A stretch of 64,000 nt of DNA, taken from Ampullaceana balthica (lineage: Eukaryota > Mollusca > Gastropoda > Lymnaeidae). Positions within the stretch are counted from its first letter, which is position 1, and the number at the start of each line of letters is the position of its first letter. Where the stretch lies: the NCBI GenBank assembly GCA_944989445.1, contig CALYLW010000345.1, forward strand, positions 186,001-250,000, in the 5' to 3' direction. Of the stretch, positions 1-12,800 are shown in pieces. Made by a program: the position numbers and the translations under genes. The notes under the pieces were generated by a model. That model worked only from the letters and a program-made list of their open reading frames with translations, searched no databases and was not told where the DNA came from.

Positions 1-1300
1 TGTATTTGTCAATTCACTTGTACGTGTATTTGGTAATTGTGATATTACTTTCATATTGTATAATTGTCAAATCATTTGCATTTGGTATTGCTATTTACAC
101 TTGTATTTGGTATTGCTATTGCCACTTGTATTTTGCATTGATATTTCCACTTGTATTGGTATTGATATTCCTTCCACTTGTATTGGTATTGTGATTTCCA
201 CTTGTATTGGTATTGCTATTTCCACTTGTATTGGTATTGCTATTTCCACTTGTATTTGGTATTGCTATTTCCACTTGTATTGGTATTGCTATTTCCACTT
301 TATTTGGTATTGCTATTTCCACTTTATTTGGTATTGCTATTTCCACTTGTATTTGGTATTGCTATTTCCACTTGTATTTGGTATTGCTATTTCCACTTAT
401 ATTTGTTATTGCTATTTCCACTTATTTGGTATTGCTATTTCCATTTGGTATTGCTATTTCCACTTGTATTTGGTATTGCTATTTCCACTTATATTTGGTA
501 TTGCTATTTCCACTTGTATTGGTATTGCTATTTCCACTTGTATTTGGTATTGCTATTTCCACTTATATTTGGTATTGCTATTTCCACTTGTATTGGTATG
601 CTATTTCACTTGTATTGGTATTGCTATTTCCACTTGTATTGGTATTGCTATTTCCACTTGTATTGGTATTGCTATTTCCACTTGTATTGGTATTGCTATT
701 TCCACTTGTATTGGTATTGCTATTTCCACTTGTATTGGTATTGCTATTTCCACTTGTATTGGTATTGCTATTTCCACTTGTATTTGGTATTGCTATTTCC
801 ACTTGCATTTGGTAATGCTATTTCCATTTGGTATTGCTATTTCGACTTGTATTTGGTATTGCTATTTCCACTTGTATTTGGCATTGCTATTTCCACTTGT
901 ATTGGTATTGATATTTCCACTTTTATTTGGTATTGCTATTTCCACTTATATTTGTTATTGCTATTTCCACTCGCATTTGGTAATGATATTTCCTTTTGGT
1001 ATTGCTATTTCCACTTGTATTAGATATTGCTATTTCCAGTTGTATTTGGTATTGCCACTTATATTTGTTATTGCTATTTCCACTTTTATTTGGTATTTCT
1101 ATTTCCACTTGTATTGGTACTGCTATTTCCACTTGTATTTGGCCTTGCTATTTCCACTTATATTTGTTATTGCTATTTCCACTTGTATTGGTATTGCTAT
1201 TTCCACTAGTATTTGGTATTGGTATTTATTTTCACTTTTATTTGACATTGCTATTTCCACTTGTTCTCACTTTCATGATGGTTCACAGAGGCTCATATAA
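1..1300. repeat. Minisatellite, 24/25-bp unit
   Basis: About 49 tandem units fill the first 1.3 kb. The basic unit reads tatttccacttgtattggt followed by a short attgc tail, with a 25-bp variant carrying one extra t (tttgg). Units at about 612-783 are nearly identical; the flanks are more diverged, as expected if the centre is the homogenised core. Because 24 is a multiple of three, long open frames run through it on both strands (up to about 414 codons on plus). These are repeat artefacts giving low-complexity hydrophobic peptides, not genes. The array is cut by the window start, so its full length is unknown. Confidence 0.95.
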
Positions 1301-1336
1301 ACATTAAATAAAACATGACAAGAGATAATTTCATCC

Positions 1337-2998
1337 ACATAGTGCAGTGGTTCCTAACCTTTTGGGGTCCATGCACCCCTTCAGACGACCAAAAAAGTTC
1401 ATGCACCCCCTCGTGAAACGTGCAGAAAATGCATAATAAACTATGTTTATTTTAGGAACACAACAGTTTTGACAATAGGCAATAGGGAATTTAGTGAGAG
1501 ATTTGCTGCTTCTTATGATCAACTAGCGATTTAAATCTGGGGACTGTTTTGGACAACGCAACTCTCATGTCATCCTCGGAATTCAACTTATTCCTTTCCT
1601 TGGTTTTAATCGTGAAAGGTGTGGAGAATCCTGCTTCACATAGATGGGTTGTGGCAAATAGAAGGAGAGTCAGTACTGCCCTCTTGGCTAGTTGCGGGTA
1701 GGCATCTAGCTGGGGCACCAAAATTCAATCAACGTATTGCAACTAAGGCACTCCTCATTACTTCTCTGGTTCTCAAATCAATCAGGTCATCGTTTAGCAA
1801 AGTCACTGTCATCAATATTGCCCAAGTCACAGAGAAAAGGATTGCGAATCTAAAGGTCTTTCCTAGCAATTACTTGATAGAAATACCCATCAAAGGACTT
1901 TTGCAATGTTGAAAGGTGCTCTGAAATTTCCCCTTTGATGTTGTCCGGCAGTGATCCTTCAGTGCGTCCTTCTGCACCATATATTACAACTTCATCCAAG
2001 AGTGGAAAGTTGGCCAAGTTGGCCTTTTCTAGTCGTCGTTGGAATAGTGGCACTTTACTAAGGAAGGTTTGCAATCTCTAAGTAGCATCCATTACAGTCA
2101 CAGCAGGTCCTTGGAGAGATGTGTTCAACTCATTCAAGATGGTGAAGATGTCAGCCAGGTATGCCAAGTAATGAATGAAATTTGGACAGTCAAACTTGTC
2201 AGCAAGGTCTCTCTCTTTTTCTCGCAAGAAAAGGCAAGCTCCTCTCTCAGTTCTACTAACCGAGAAAGTATTCGTCCCCTGGACAACCAGCCCACCTCAG
2301 TGTGGTAGAGAAGAACTTCATGCTCAGAGACCACCTCCTGACAGAACAACTTGAAGAGGCAGTGGTTCTCTTTTTTTAAAAAATATTTTTTAACGATTTT
2401 GAGGGGGTGATGACGATCGGAAAGTCGTACCAGTCTAAGGCAAATTTTTAACTGACGAAGTTGATTTTTTAATGAGCGGAACTGGATGCTCAACTCAAGA
2501 TTTTAGGTTTCAATGACGAATAATGGCTTACAATTAACGTTTTTAAGACTATTGCAGCGCACCGAGCAAAAAAGGTGAAGGAAAAAAAATCCCAACGTTT
2601 ACATCCGCTCAAAACAGTTAGAGGGTCACCGGAAGACATATATCTGACGTATTTGATGACAAAATTAAATTATTTTTAGAAAACTGACGTAAAACACGAA
2701 ATTCCGAGGAACACATAGAGCAAACCGTTCATTTTGCGAAACAGTTTTTCCGTCAATTTTCGACATGCGCAGAACGATGCGCTAACTAGTATAAAAAATG
2801 TTGTATATGGGTGCCCTTTAACGCGGCATGCCTTGCTTATGATTTACATTTTCAGATTATCAGTTTTACTTTCTTTTTTTTTCCGTCTTCTTTTTTTTTC
2901 TTTCTTTTTTTCTCTTAATGGTTCATGCACCCCCTGGAACCTGCTCATGCACCCCTTGGGGGTGCATGCACCACTGGTTAGGAACCCCTGACATAGTG
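1337..2998 (-). mobile_element. hAT transposon, ZBED5/FAM200-like, with TIRs and 8-bp TSD
   Basis: The element body is 1345-2990 (1646 bp). Its ends are cagtggttcctaacc and, read inward from the other end, caggggttcctaacc: 14 of 15 positions agree. It is flanked by a perfect 8-bp duplication acatagtg (1337-1344 and 2991-2998), the hAT signature. The inner TIRs also share the gcatgcacccc motif. The body carries a decayed minus-strand transposase. At 1.6 kb it is shorter than a full element of this type, and the N-terminal BED-finger part is not visible, so it is internally deleted and non-autonomous. Confidence 0.93.
1491..2493 (-). pseudogene. hAT transposase remnant (ZBED5-like)
   Basis: Minus-strand frames read in order as the middle and C-terminus of a ZBED5/FAM200-type transposase. 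Around 2340-2250 there is YHTEVGWLSRGR followed by a LVELREEL helix. About 2074-1850 contains FLSKVPLFQRRLE and DGYFYQVIARKDL. About 1721-1491 holds the C-terminal dimerisation region, with LCEAGFST, IKTKERNKLN and DDMRVALS. The pieces lie in different frames with stops between them, so at least two frameshifts break the gene. Family assignment rests on remembered motif similarity. Confidence 0.85.
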
Positions 2999-5900
2999 GA
3001 ATTGAATTATTTTATTTTATTAATAGCAAAAGTCAGTCTCATATTTTAGTGTGAAGTTTTTTTATTCAATAATTTAAATAAATGTATATGAAATAAAAAA
3101 TATTTCAAGATAAAAGTAAAATTAAATTTAAAGAGACAAAAAAAAATCATACAATTGGTCACAAAAAGTAGGACTTGAGTATACAGCATTTTTTTAAAAC
3201 TGTTATTACACTAAAATATACTTGACAGTTCTCCTGTTAGATATTAGCAATTGGTTGTGTTTTAAGGAGAGGGAGAGGGAGGCAGGTAATGTGTAATCAG
3301 GTTATTTGAAAATTTAAAAATCATCTGACCATCTTTTACTGTATACCACTGGATGCACAACATAAGACATGGAATGTTCATAATGAACCCAACAACTCAA
3401 AACTTGAGTTTCATATGATAGATTATTGATTAACTAAAAAATGTACTCACTCTTTATAGCATAAAATAACAAATTCCAGGAACTTACAGGTTGAATCATA
3501 GAATTCTACTTAAACAAAACTTTTCAAGAGTTCACAGACAACATCTACATTTCTAGTAAGAAAATAAAAATTGTAACTAATTCACAAAAATATCTAGCTT
3601 TGTACTAAGTAGCAGCTTACAATAGATCTAGCATTCTAATGACAAATAAATTTGAGATGAATGGTGCCACTGTGGTATTATTATACAACTGATTTATAAT
3701 CAATTTTATTAATTGGCTTTTAGCCCTAGGCATAGGAAGACATCAGTATAATTTTTAAAAAGCAAGAATGAAACAACTTATCTACCCTGAGCAAGTTCTC
3801 AGATATTTATACACCTGTAAATATATTTAAATACTGTTGGGTTTGGGTTGGGTTTTTTTTATGGTGATGAGATTTTTTTTAAATGATTCAAGCATTTATA
3901 TTCTTAAACATGAGAGGTGAAAAGTATATAATCCTTATCATAGCATCCATTTTTAAGAATAACAATTTTCTTAAATCCCTTAGATTCAAGTTCCCCATAT
4001 TTTTCTATACATGGGACACCATCGCATATTTTTTCTATGCATGGGCGATCATCCAATTATTTGATGCATTTCAATAACATTCTCTGTAGAATCTAGAAAA
4101 ATAAAATTACATAAATTTAAATTTTAATGAAAATGTAAAAAGTATACTTTGACATTTTTACCCTTCTGTAAATATACATATATTAGCCCATTTCCATGTA
4201 AGCCAAACCCTGAAAATTGAACCAAAAACTGATTATTTTTTTTACATAAACTCATATCTAAGCCAACAACAGCTTTTCTTTTCTTTGTATTTTGCCATGG
4301 ATGTCTTACTGTTGATGTGTGCATAACAAAACAATTAGACAATTATCTTGGTAAATCTTAAAATTGCAACTGTGTGTTGTAGTATTTATGTAGAACATGA
4401 ATAGGCTTCATAAAGAAATCTTTGCTGAAAAAAAAAGGGGATATATATGGAAATCACTCATCTGATAAGTCAAAGTTTTGTCATAACTTTACTCATTAGC
4501 CTAATTACAAAATTTGCAATGGTTTCAGAATCCGAATTAAATATTGACGTACTGAGAATATAAAATGATTGTACACATGATTTTGCACATTTCAGATTTT
4601 TCTGCATCATATCAGTGCTACCGTCAAAAATAATTATTAAATCTCAGAGATTAAGAGGATTAAAAATTTTGACTAGGTTTAATTGCAAGTATTTACAGTA
4701 AGTTAAAAGCAAAAAAAGTTTATAGTCACTTTTCCTTGCAGTTTGGGGAGTGCTCATTGAATTTCCTTTTAAAAAATAATCCATTATAAAATTTATATTA
4801 ACAAATAATAATAATGTAATATTAGAAAATGTTGAATAAAGGGTTACAATTTACTCTAAAATACAAAAATAATGTTCAACATGTGGCTAAAAATTATTAT
4901 CAATTACATTTAATGGATGTAATGGTAAAAATACTGACCAGATTTTCATGATTTTATTTCTTAAAATGGCAGAATTTTTTTTTAAAAGGCTGTTATGGCT
5001 GTGATTAGATGGATTAAATGCTCATACCAACTGAAGCTGGAAGCAACTTGATGAATTAAATGAATATTCTGTATATTCACTTAAAAATACTATTCTCATT
5101 TCTTTAAATAGAAATTACTACAAATTAATTAATACTGTTTTACACCAACATAAATACTCTGATACAACATGGTATTAGTAATGTACTCTACAAGCATTTG
5201 AATAAAAACAGTGTAGTGAAATTTATGTGATGGAGGGGGCTGTAAGATAATTTTGGACAAAGATTCTTCACCAAAATTAAATGTCAGGAACATATTTAAG
5301 ATAGCAGTCAGTAAGAAAAAAAAGACAATGGTGGATTTTGTGAGAGTCTTGTAAAATATGAGTAAAAATGCTCACAAAAATCATACTGAAGGAAATAATA
5401 ATTTTAAATAAATCTGTTAGTCAATTTCATATATTCATATATAAATATGTATACAGCAATTGATCTCAGTAAAACATGAAACACAATAGTGATTGGAATA
5501 AACTATTTCAACTAAGTTATTTGAATATCTGATAAATCTTACCTAAAAAGTATGTCATTAGGGATAAACTTTTACTTCTTACAAATATTCCCTTTTTTAA
5601 GGGTATTAAACAGTAGGTTTTAACACAAAATAAAAAACTGTAAGAATTCATTTTTAAAAGCTTCAATTTCTGTTATAATATATTTATATATCTAGTCTAT
5701 TTAAAAAACTTCATAAATGCTTCTTATATTTGAACTAAAACATAAATTAATGTATATTTACATAAAATTAATTACAACTTTATTTAAGTGTCGAAAATGT
5801 GTGAACTTGCTGGTGTGTTGAGCAAATATAACAACAAGATTGAAATCTTATAGATAACATTATTTATAAAAATCAGCCGCTTAATCTAAGGAAGTAAAAC

Positions 5901-6687
5901 TTTAAAAAGTATATTTTATAATAAATTGGAATGGAAATTTAAACTTCAGACACAATTATTAAAAATATTAATTTTGGGTTATGAAAATGAAAGCCCAAAG
6001 AATGAATAAAAACACTGAGTTGCATGCTGTCACTGCCTTGAAATAGCAAATTTAAGCATAGCTCCATTGCAAGCTTCAGACAACAGGTTGATAACTTTAA
6101 ATATTTAAGAATGAGCTGTTAATTATTTTTTGGTGAAATTATTATCCATAACACCAAACATTCCTCAAAATTGCCAAACAAATACATTTTGTTGGTTACC
6201 AGATAGTGCCCACAAATTCCGTTATAAAATTTTTAATGAGTTATAGAAATAAGACTTAACCTGAATGCAATTTGCGAGATTCATGAAATTATCTTGAAAG
6301 ACATAGTTACTAACTTTACAACATTGCAATTACAAATGAGTGTTTTTCTGTTTTTTTATCATACATGTTAAATTATGAAATATTCTTGTCTTATCAGAAT
6401 ACTTGCTATGATGAGAATTCACATTGAAATTGTAAAACCTTTATAAGCCCTCCTTTCTATTTATTGCTTATTTGACAATTTTTTATTTAATTAACAGAAG
6501 CTTAATGAAACATATTAAAATAAGTCAGATAGATTGGTTAACAAATATTAATGCCTCCAATTTTTTGCTTTTAAGGTTAAAATATTTACAGATTTAGCAA
6601 ATAGTAATAAAAGATTAATTGCAATTAGTTTTTTGGAGAGCTAATCTCTCTTTATATCAAATTTTTTTAGTCATAAAAATCTAACTA
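2999..6687. other. AT-rich gene-free stretch; probable 3' flank of the RING-NHL gene
   Basis: No coding exon, TIR pair or RNA gene is recognised here. The sequence is AT-rich with no long open frame of convincing composition. The nearest part (about 6460-6687) may be the 3' UTR of the minus-strand gene ending at 6688: the polyadenylation hexamer AATAAA, read on the minus strand, occurs at 6487-6482 and 6465-6460, roughly 200 nt past the stop. A 72-codon minus-strand frame at 4342-4124 has no recognisable similarity. Confidence 0.5.
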
Positions 6688-6846
6688 TCAGTTGACAGGC
6701 TCATATAAACTTCGATCTGGTCTCTTATCTTTATCACCCATACAGGTACAGCAAAAATACAAAAATGAGCAACAGTGACTTCCTGACAGAGAAATTCCAA
6801 CATCGTCAGGGGAGTGTCGTACCAGGACCTCAGCATAGTTAAAAAC
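6688..6846 (-). CDS. RING-NHL gene exon 5 (Cys-rich C-terminus)
   Basis: The acceptor is caattacag at 6848-6847; 53 codons end in TGA at 6690-6688. The exon encodes residues 583-634. It completes the last blade and then gives an unusual tail with five cysteines in eleven residues (C607, C608, C614, C615, C617) beside aromatic residues, a plausible palmitoylation or metal site. It is too short to have been found as a long open frame. It is supported by phase, splice signal and stop position. Confidence 0.77.
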   Translation of the reverse strand, partial: VFNYAEVLVRHSPDDVGISLSGSHCCSFLYFCCTCMGDKDKRPDRSLYEPVN

Positions 6847-9800
6847 CTGTAATTGAAAATAACTTATATAGCATTTATTGAAAAATCCTGAACTTTAAAA
6901 AAAAATTCTTTTAATCGTGCGAGACTTAACTCTTACTTCAGTCTAAATTTGAATGGAGAAAATTTAATTGAGGAACAAAAATGATAATTTTAATGATAAA
7001 ATAATATTTTTTTTTAAATCGCATTTTCAAAATATTTTAATGAAAAGCAGTTACAGGTTTAATGTGTTATGATGGATTCATTAATACATTATAAAAATAC
7101 GACAGCTGTATCTATAAAACACACACTTAGCCTCAGACTACAAAAAGTAAGGTCTGCAAAGTAATATAATTCAGATGACAACTGGGACATATAGAAGAGG
7201 TAGAAAAATTAAGATTTTCTTCTAAACTTTGAACAAACTAAAATTTTAAGAACTAATTTTGGATGTGAGCATTTTGGAATGCACTGGTCAATTAAAAACT
7301 CCAGATATACTCCAAACAAAAAGGTTGGCTTACCCATGAAATTGATGAAACTAGTGAAATAACAATTTTAAATTCTTTGTGAAAGAAAGTAAATGGAGAA
7401 GAAATAATGGTAAAATTTGTTAAACATAGAGAAACTAGTCTTTAAAGACCTGGTCTGCAATACTTATCATCTTTAGGGCTAAAATAAACATTCCCATGCC
7501 ATTGGAAAAAGCATACATTAAAAGATGGAATATAGTTAGGATTACCACTAGATAGGGTGAGATTTGTTCTACTGAAGTATTAACCACACCTAGATCATCT
7601 TTTTCGATTCCTTCTAAATTAGTATTGTCCCAGCACAAAGGAAAAGTATTTCTTTGTGCTGGGACAATACTAATTTATTTTGTAAATTTTTATTACAAAA
7701 TAAATTTGATGGTCTCCAAATTAAACAAGAAATAAAATGTTTAAAATGAGCTGAGTTGGAATGATACCCTCTGATTCCAACTGTCCTCACCTGAAGAGAA
7801 ATGTAGCCTCTGCCACGGAACAGAACCACCAACTTCTGATGGTTATTTATAGCACAGTCCACAGGTTTGACATCCTGAGACACTGACTTCCCCATGAGAT
7901 ACGTACGTTGAATGGGACAACTCTGAAACCTGAAACTCCTGTCAAACACTTGCACCCTGTAGTTATTGGCATCACAGACGTACAGGTGGCGATTTTCATC
8001 TGTGGCCAGCCCTAGAGGGTAGAAAAGCTGACCATATTTGCTACCCAGCTCCCCATAAAAATCAGATGCCATGTACTGCGGGCCGTAGAAAACCCCAAAA
8101 CGATGGTTTCCGGTATCGGCCACAACGACCTCACCAACTGCTGTCACGGCAATGTGGGTGGGGTAGAAGAGCCCATCGTGAGATCTACTGGCGAGGTCAA
8201 TAAACTGGCAGTCATTGATGCTTCTTATCACCGAGTTGGCATACGGCAGTGACAAAAACAAAATATCCGGTTCAATGACCAGGATACCACTGACGTCCCT
8301 CATGTTTTTCTGGTGCACACATTTGAAATCTGACGGGTCTTTGTTGAAGGGGGCTGTGTATACCATGATTCCCTTGACGTCTGCCCTGCGGCCCATGGCG
8401 CAGAAACGTTCTTTGCGGTTTTTAGAGGTCTGGGGATAAAATGAAACATCAACGATGGGGTGTTCAAACTTTTTATAACTGTATGGCTTCTTGTGGGACT
8501 TGAAAAGAATGGCTCTGTTCCAAGTAGTGTCAACAACAACTAGATGACCTGTTTTAGGGTTGACAGCAACAGAATTGGGATGTCGAACCTCAAGGTTGTC
8601 ATCTCCATATCTCAGATCATATTCATGCACCTTCTCTACATAATGTGATGTGGAGATGGGGTTGTCCCTGAGAAATAGATCAAATAAATATGGTTACCAT
8701 TATTTTAATTGATTAATTTTTTAAAGATTTAATACATTAGTGATTTTAAGATATTATTATGTAAACAAACAAATATCTCTACAAATAGAAATATCAATGT
8801 ATTTATTTTTTTTATGTAAAAAGTTCAAAAGTTAAAATTAACCAATTAAAAATCTCAAGCAAGTTATGAAGCTTTGCAAAAATATGAATTTATGTCAGAA
8901 ATAAAGACATTTTTAAAGGCATATGCTCTGAAAAGGCAAAGAACTGACATTGCAAGACATTGAAACCATCAGCCACTATTTGCACTTTTCATTTCCATGA
9001 TTAGACATTTTTAAATATACAACCTGCTGAAGAATCTTATAACTTTGTATGTTGAATTAGTTCTATAAAAAAATTGATAATAACAGACATTTTATGAACA
9101 TAATACAAATATTTGAGCTTTCTATTGTACTAGGACATATTTTGAAATAGTCTGTTTTACCTTTGTTTCAGTTGGCTTTTTCTCCTTACCTGATGTAAAA
9201 TGTTTCTTTTATTAACATCCATGAATGATATACTGTCTTGAGTGCATGAAGAGCATTGCAGGTAATTATTTTTTGTAATTACAGTGAATCAACATTTGAA
9301 AATATTACTATGATCTGAAACCTATTTTCTGTCCACCTAGTCATCAAACAGTGCTTCTCAAACTTTTAGGTCTCTTGGACCAATCCATTCCTCTATGCTT
9401 CAATTTTATTTTATTTTTAAAGATGAGCTGACGTTTTCCACCTAAAGCTAACCATTTACTGGTATTTCTGAGTTTAATGCTGATTTGCTGACCTTCATTT
9501 TGAAGACACCTTTTTAAAAATTCCCTTTTCTTGTCTTGTCTTTATAAACACAAGATATAACCAAAAAGAAAGAAATAATAAGTTTTGATACTTACTCCTC
9601 CATGTCATCATCATCAAGATTCCCGTTAAATTCAAGCACCAAATGACTTCTGTGACTCTGCAGAGCTGCATCAAACATGATGACCGATGCAGGCACAGCT
9701 GACGGGACACTTTTGGAAACAAAATTTTCTGATAATGAACGACTCAGAGCAAATGTTATACTGGACTGTGTGGAGGAATCTGTCAGACCAGGGTTTTTCC

Positions 9801-12800
9801 CTGGGTCTGGCTGCACTGGTGAAACAGCAGAACTGGCAGTGCTTCTGTTGATTCTGTCCAGGCCATCGGACGTCGCTCCTTTCTTGTCAGTGCCACACAC
9901 TGCTTGCTCTGACTGGCTCCTTGGGACATGTGGATTTTTATCAAACATCTGGCTACTCTGTCTGTCATCATCAATAGATTCACATGATGTGTTTGCTGGG
10001 GGGAAACAGATCAAAGGCTGAGGGAAAACTAGGAACAGCTACTATAAGAAAAATAACTGACAAAGAAATAAAACAATATTTTCTTCATGATTATTAGAGG
10101 TGTTGTTAAAATAATATGAACACCTTCTAGATGACTGAAAGATTTCAAATGGGTTTGGCATTTAATCTTTAGATTTTATTTCCAATGATTAAAATAAATA
10201 TTTGCTTATTTAGTTTATATAAAATTAGATTACTATATTGAGTTTTAAAAATTATTTACAAATGGCTAGATCTAGTGCTATCTTTTCATGGAAAAAAAAA
10301 CATCTGCTTTTAAAATTTACTTACATGTAAATTTATTGATCAAATAATGATCATATACATTTTTTTAAAATGTTTTCCTGTTTTTGATGCATCACCATTT
10401 AATTTCAAAATCTTCTATAGGTGTTCATCAGTTCAATTATTTCAATTATAATATACCCCGTCTATTAACACTTACTAAAAAAAAAGCAAAACACCACTAA
10501 AGTTGCAACATAATCACAAAATATTGTTCAAACTCTTTAAAGGTGTTAGTAAACTATCTAAAGGTGGAAAATAATGTGTAAGCTACCAACTACCAGTCTG
10601 AGAGTATGAGAATGGGTGTGCCGAGGATGTTATTGGCGTTAAAATTGAAAAATGTTGGGTGCATTGCAGTAATGCAAACCAAATGCTTAATTAAAGCCCT
10701 TTTCATTTCTTCAGTGATTTAACTGATAACTGACTTACCTAAACTTTGTATTTGCTGAAATGTAACAATTGCTCTCTACATTATTGAAGAAAGTGAATTC
10801 TTGACTCAATGCTTTGATTATTTTTAGTTGTTTTTTTCTCATATACTTTTAAAAACTTACTGTTCTGCACCTATCTAGTATTATCTAGTATTTCTAGATT
10901 GCTAATGACGAGTGGATTAAGTTTATCATTAGCACCAACATGGAGGCTATGAATATTATATATTAGTTTAAAATTGACTGCAAGGCCAATCCCTTCTCAG
11001 TTGCTAAAATGATTTGGGTTTTCAGACTAACTGCTTTGGAGGTTTTAAAAATTATGTTTTTGCTTGGATTTGAACAGACTTCCTTCAAATTAAAAGACAT
11101 GTACTTTACTCATTTGACCTCCTACTGGACATGTTTCATAGACACAACCAGACATGTCTCTTAGACACTGTAATTTAATATAGCAAAAAGATTTGTGGTA
11201 GACACAAATACAAGTTCGTGAGTTCAAACTCAAAACAATGAAATGTGCTTGACTGCTCCATTAGAGAATGGAAGGGTAGATGAGATTATTATTTTTAATA
11301 TCGTCTTCCCAGGCAGAGTGAACTTCAATTGTAAAGAGGCGTCACTAGGGTTGGTGTCACCCGGGGCGGTAGCCCATGGTGTCACCCCCTCACGACTTAA
11401 CCCATAGAAATCCTACAAGTTTTCCAGTGCGAAATAATGGGAACATACAGAATTTTACATTTTGGTGTCACCCCCACTGCCTCCAATCATTCAAATCACT
11501 TGTGTGCACAGATGAGACTGAAACATCACTCTGGTTGTCTTCACCAAGTCCTTGTTCTCTTTCAGCAACTAGCTGATCGTGAATATTACTAATCTCACTA
11601 TCACTGTCGGAACTACCACTTGCCATCATGGCCAAAAAGTTTTGTGAAATCACATCTTCAAAAAAAACCTGTAAAACAAACAAAAAACTTTGCGAAACGA
11701 GCAATAGCACTGGCGGAAATCAAACTTTGACTTTTTCTGAAGACGACTAAATATTCTCTCACACACTTAAGAGGTTTTTTTTCACTTTCTATGATTACAT
11801 TATTAAGAAAGCGCTATCGAGGCGCGCTTTACCGCGGTTAAGGGTTAGAGGCATGGCGCGTATTACTGCGCTTTAGGACATTAAGAATTAATTAAAATAA
11901 ATTAATTTTTTTTCATGAACCTCTTTTGCCACACTAGATATCTGCATATATAGGTGTGACAAATTCCAAGTGAATTTAACATAATGTGGGTCAAAATTAA
12001 ATTCCAAGATTCAACCAGTACAGACAAGAGAGCAAGTTACATGTACCAGCAAATTAATTACAGCAAGCTTGAACAAATCAGCAAAAAAAAACTCCTAATA
12101 CTAATAATGATAATTAACAACAGTTTATTTTTAATCTCAACAGTTTATGAAAGCTGGTGGAAAAAAACAAGACAATTCCCTCTGTTAATACCTGTTAAAT
12201 TTATTCAGTTAATATTTCTAATATCTGTTAAATTTCTTCTATTAATATCTCTAGTACCTGTTAAATTTATTCTAGAATCTACAGGCATGTACAAGCCAAG
12301 AGCCTGATTTTGTCCCAGCAAGCAGTGAAGCCTCTCTTTGTAAGTTAACTGAAGCAGCCGCTTATTGGTAGGAAGAGTTAACAAGCTGTCAGCAAGCAAA
12401 TAACATGGGTAATTGCAGATAGGACAAGGAAATAAGCAACCCCAACTAAAGAAATTGTACTTGTTAGGTTTTTCTTTTTCATGTGCTGCTACCTGGAAAC
12501 GAAAAATCAAGAATGAATATTTTCATTACTAGATATATTTCAGAATAGGAAATCAAGGAGCTTCTTATGTCACAGAAGAATAACAAATTAAAATAATTTT
12601 AAATCGCATTAATGAGAAAATTAAGAAAAGGGAGAATAAGTTAAGTAAATAAAATTTAAGGTTACCTGCAGTTTAATTGTGTGATAATGAATTTTTAAAC
12701 AATGAAGACAAACTGTATGTAGGCACGATAATGCTTTTGGCTTCGAAAGGGGAGAGTGACATTTCAGACACTGTCTCCATTTTTCAAAATCTTCACTCTT

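Noticed and set aside
56..1300. 414-codon plus-strand open frame and overlapping frames
   Set aside because: They are translations of the 24/25-bp minisatellite; composition is purely periodic.
9677..10021. 114-codon plus-strand frame
   Set aside because: Antisense shadow of RING-NHL exon 3, which has splice sites and matching phase on the minus strand.
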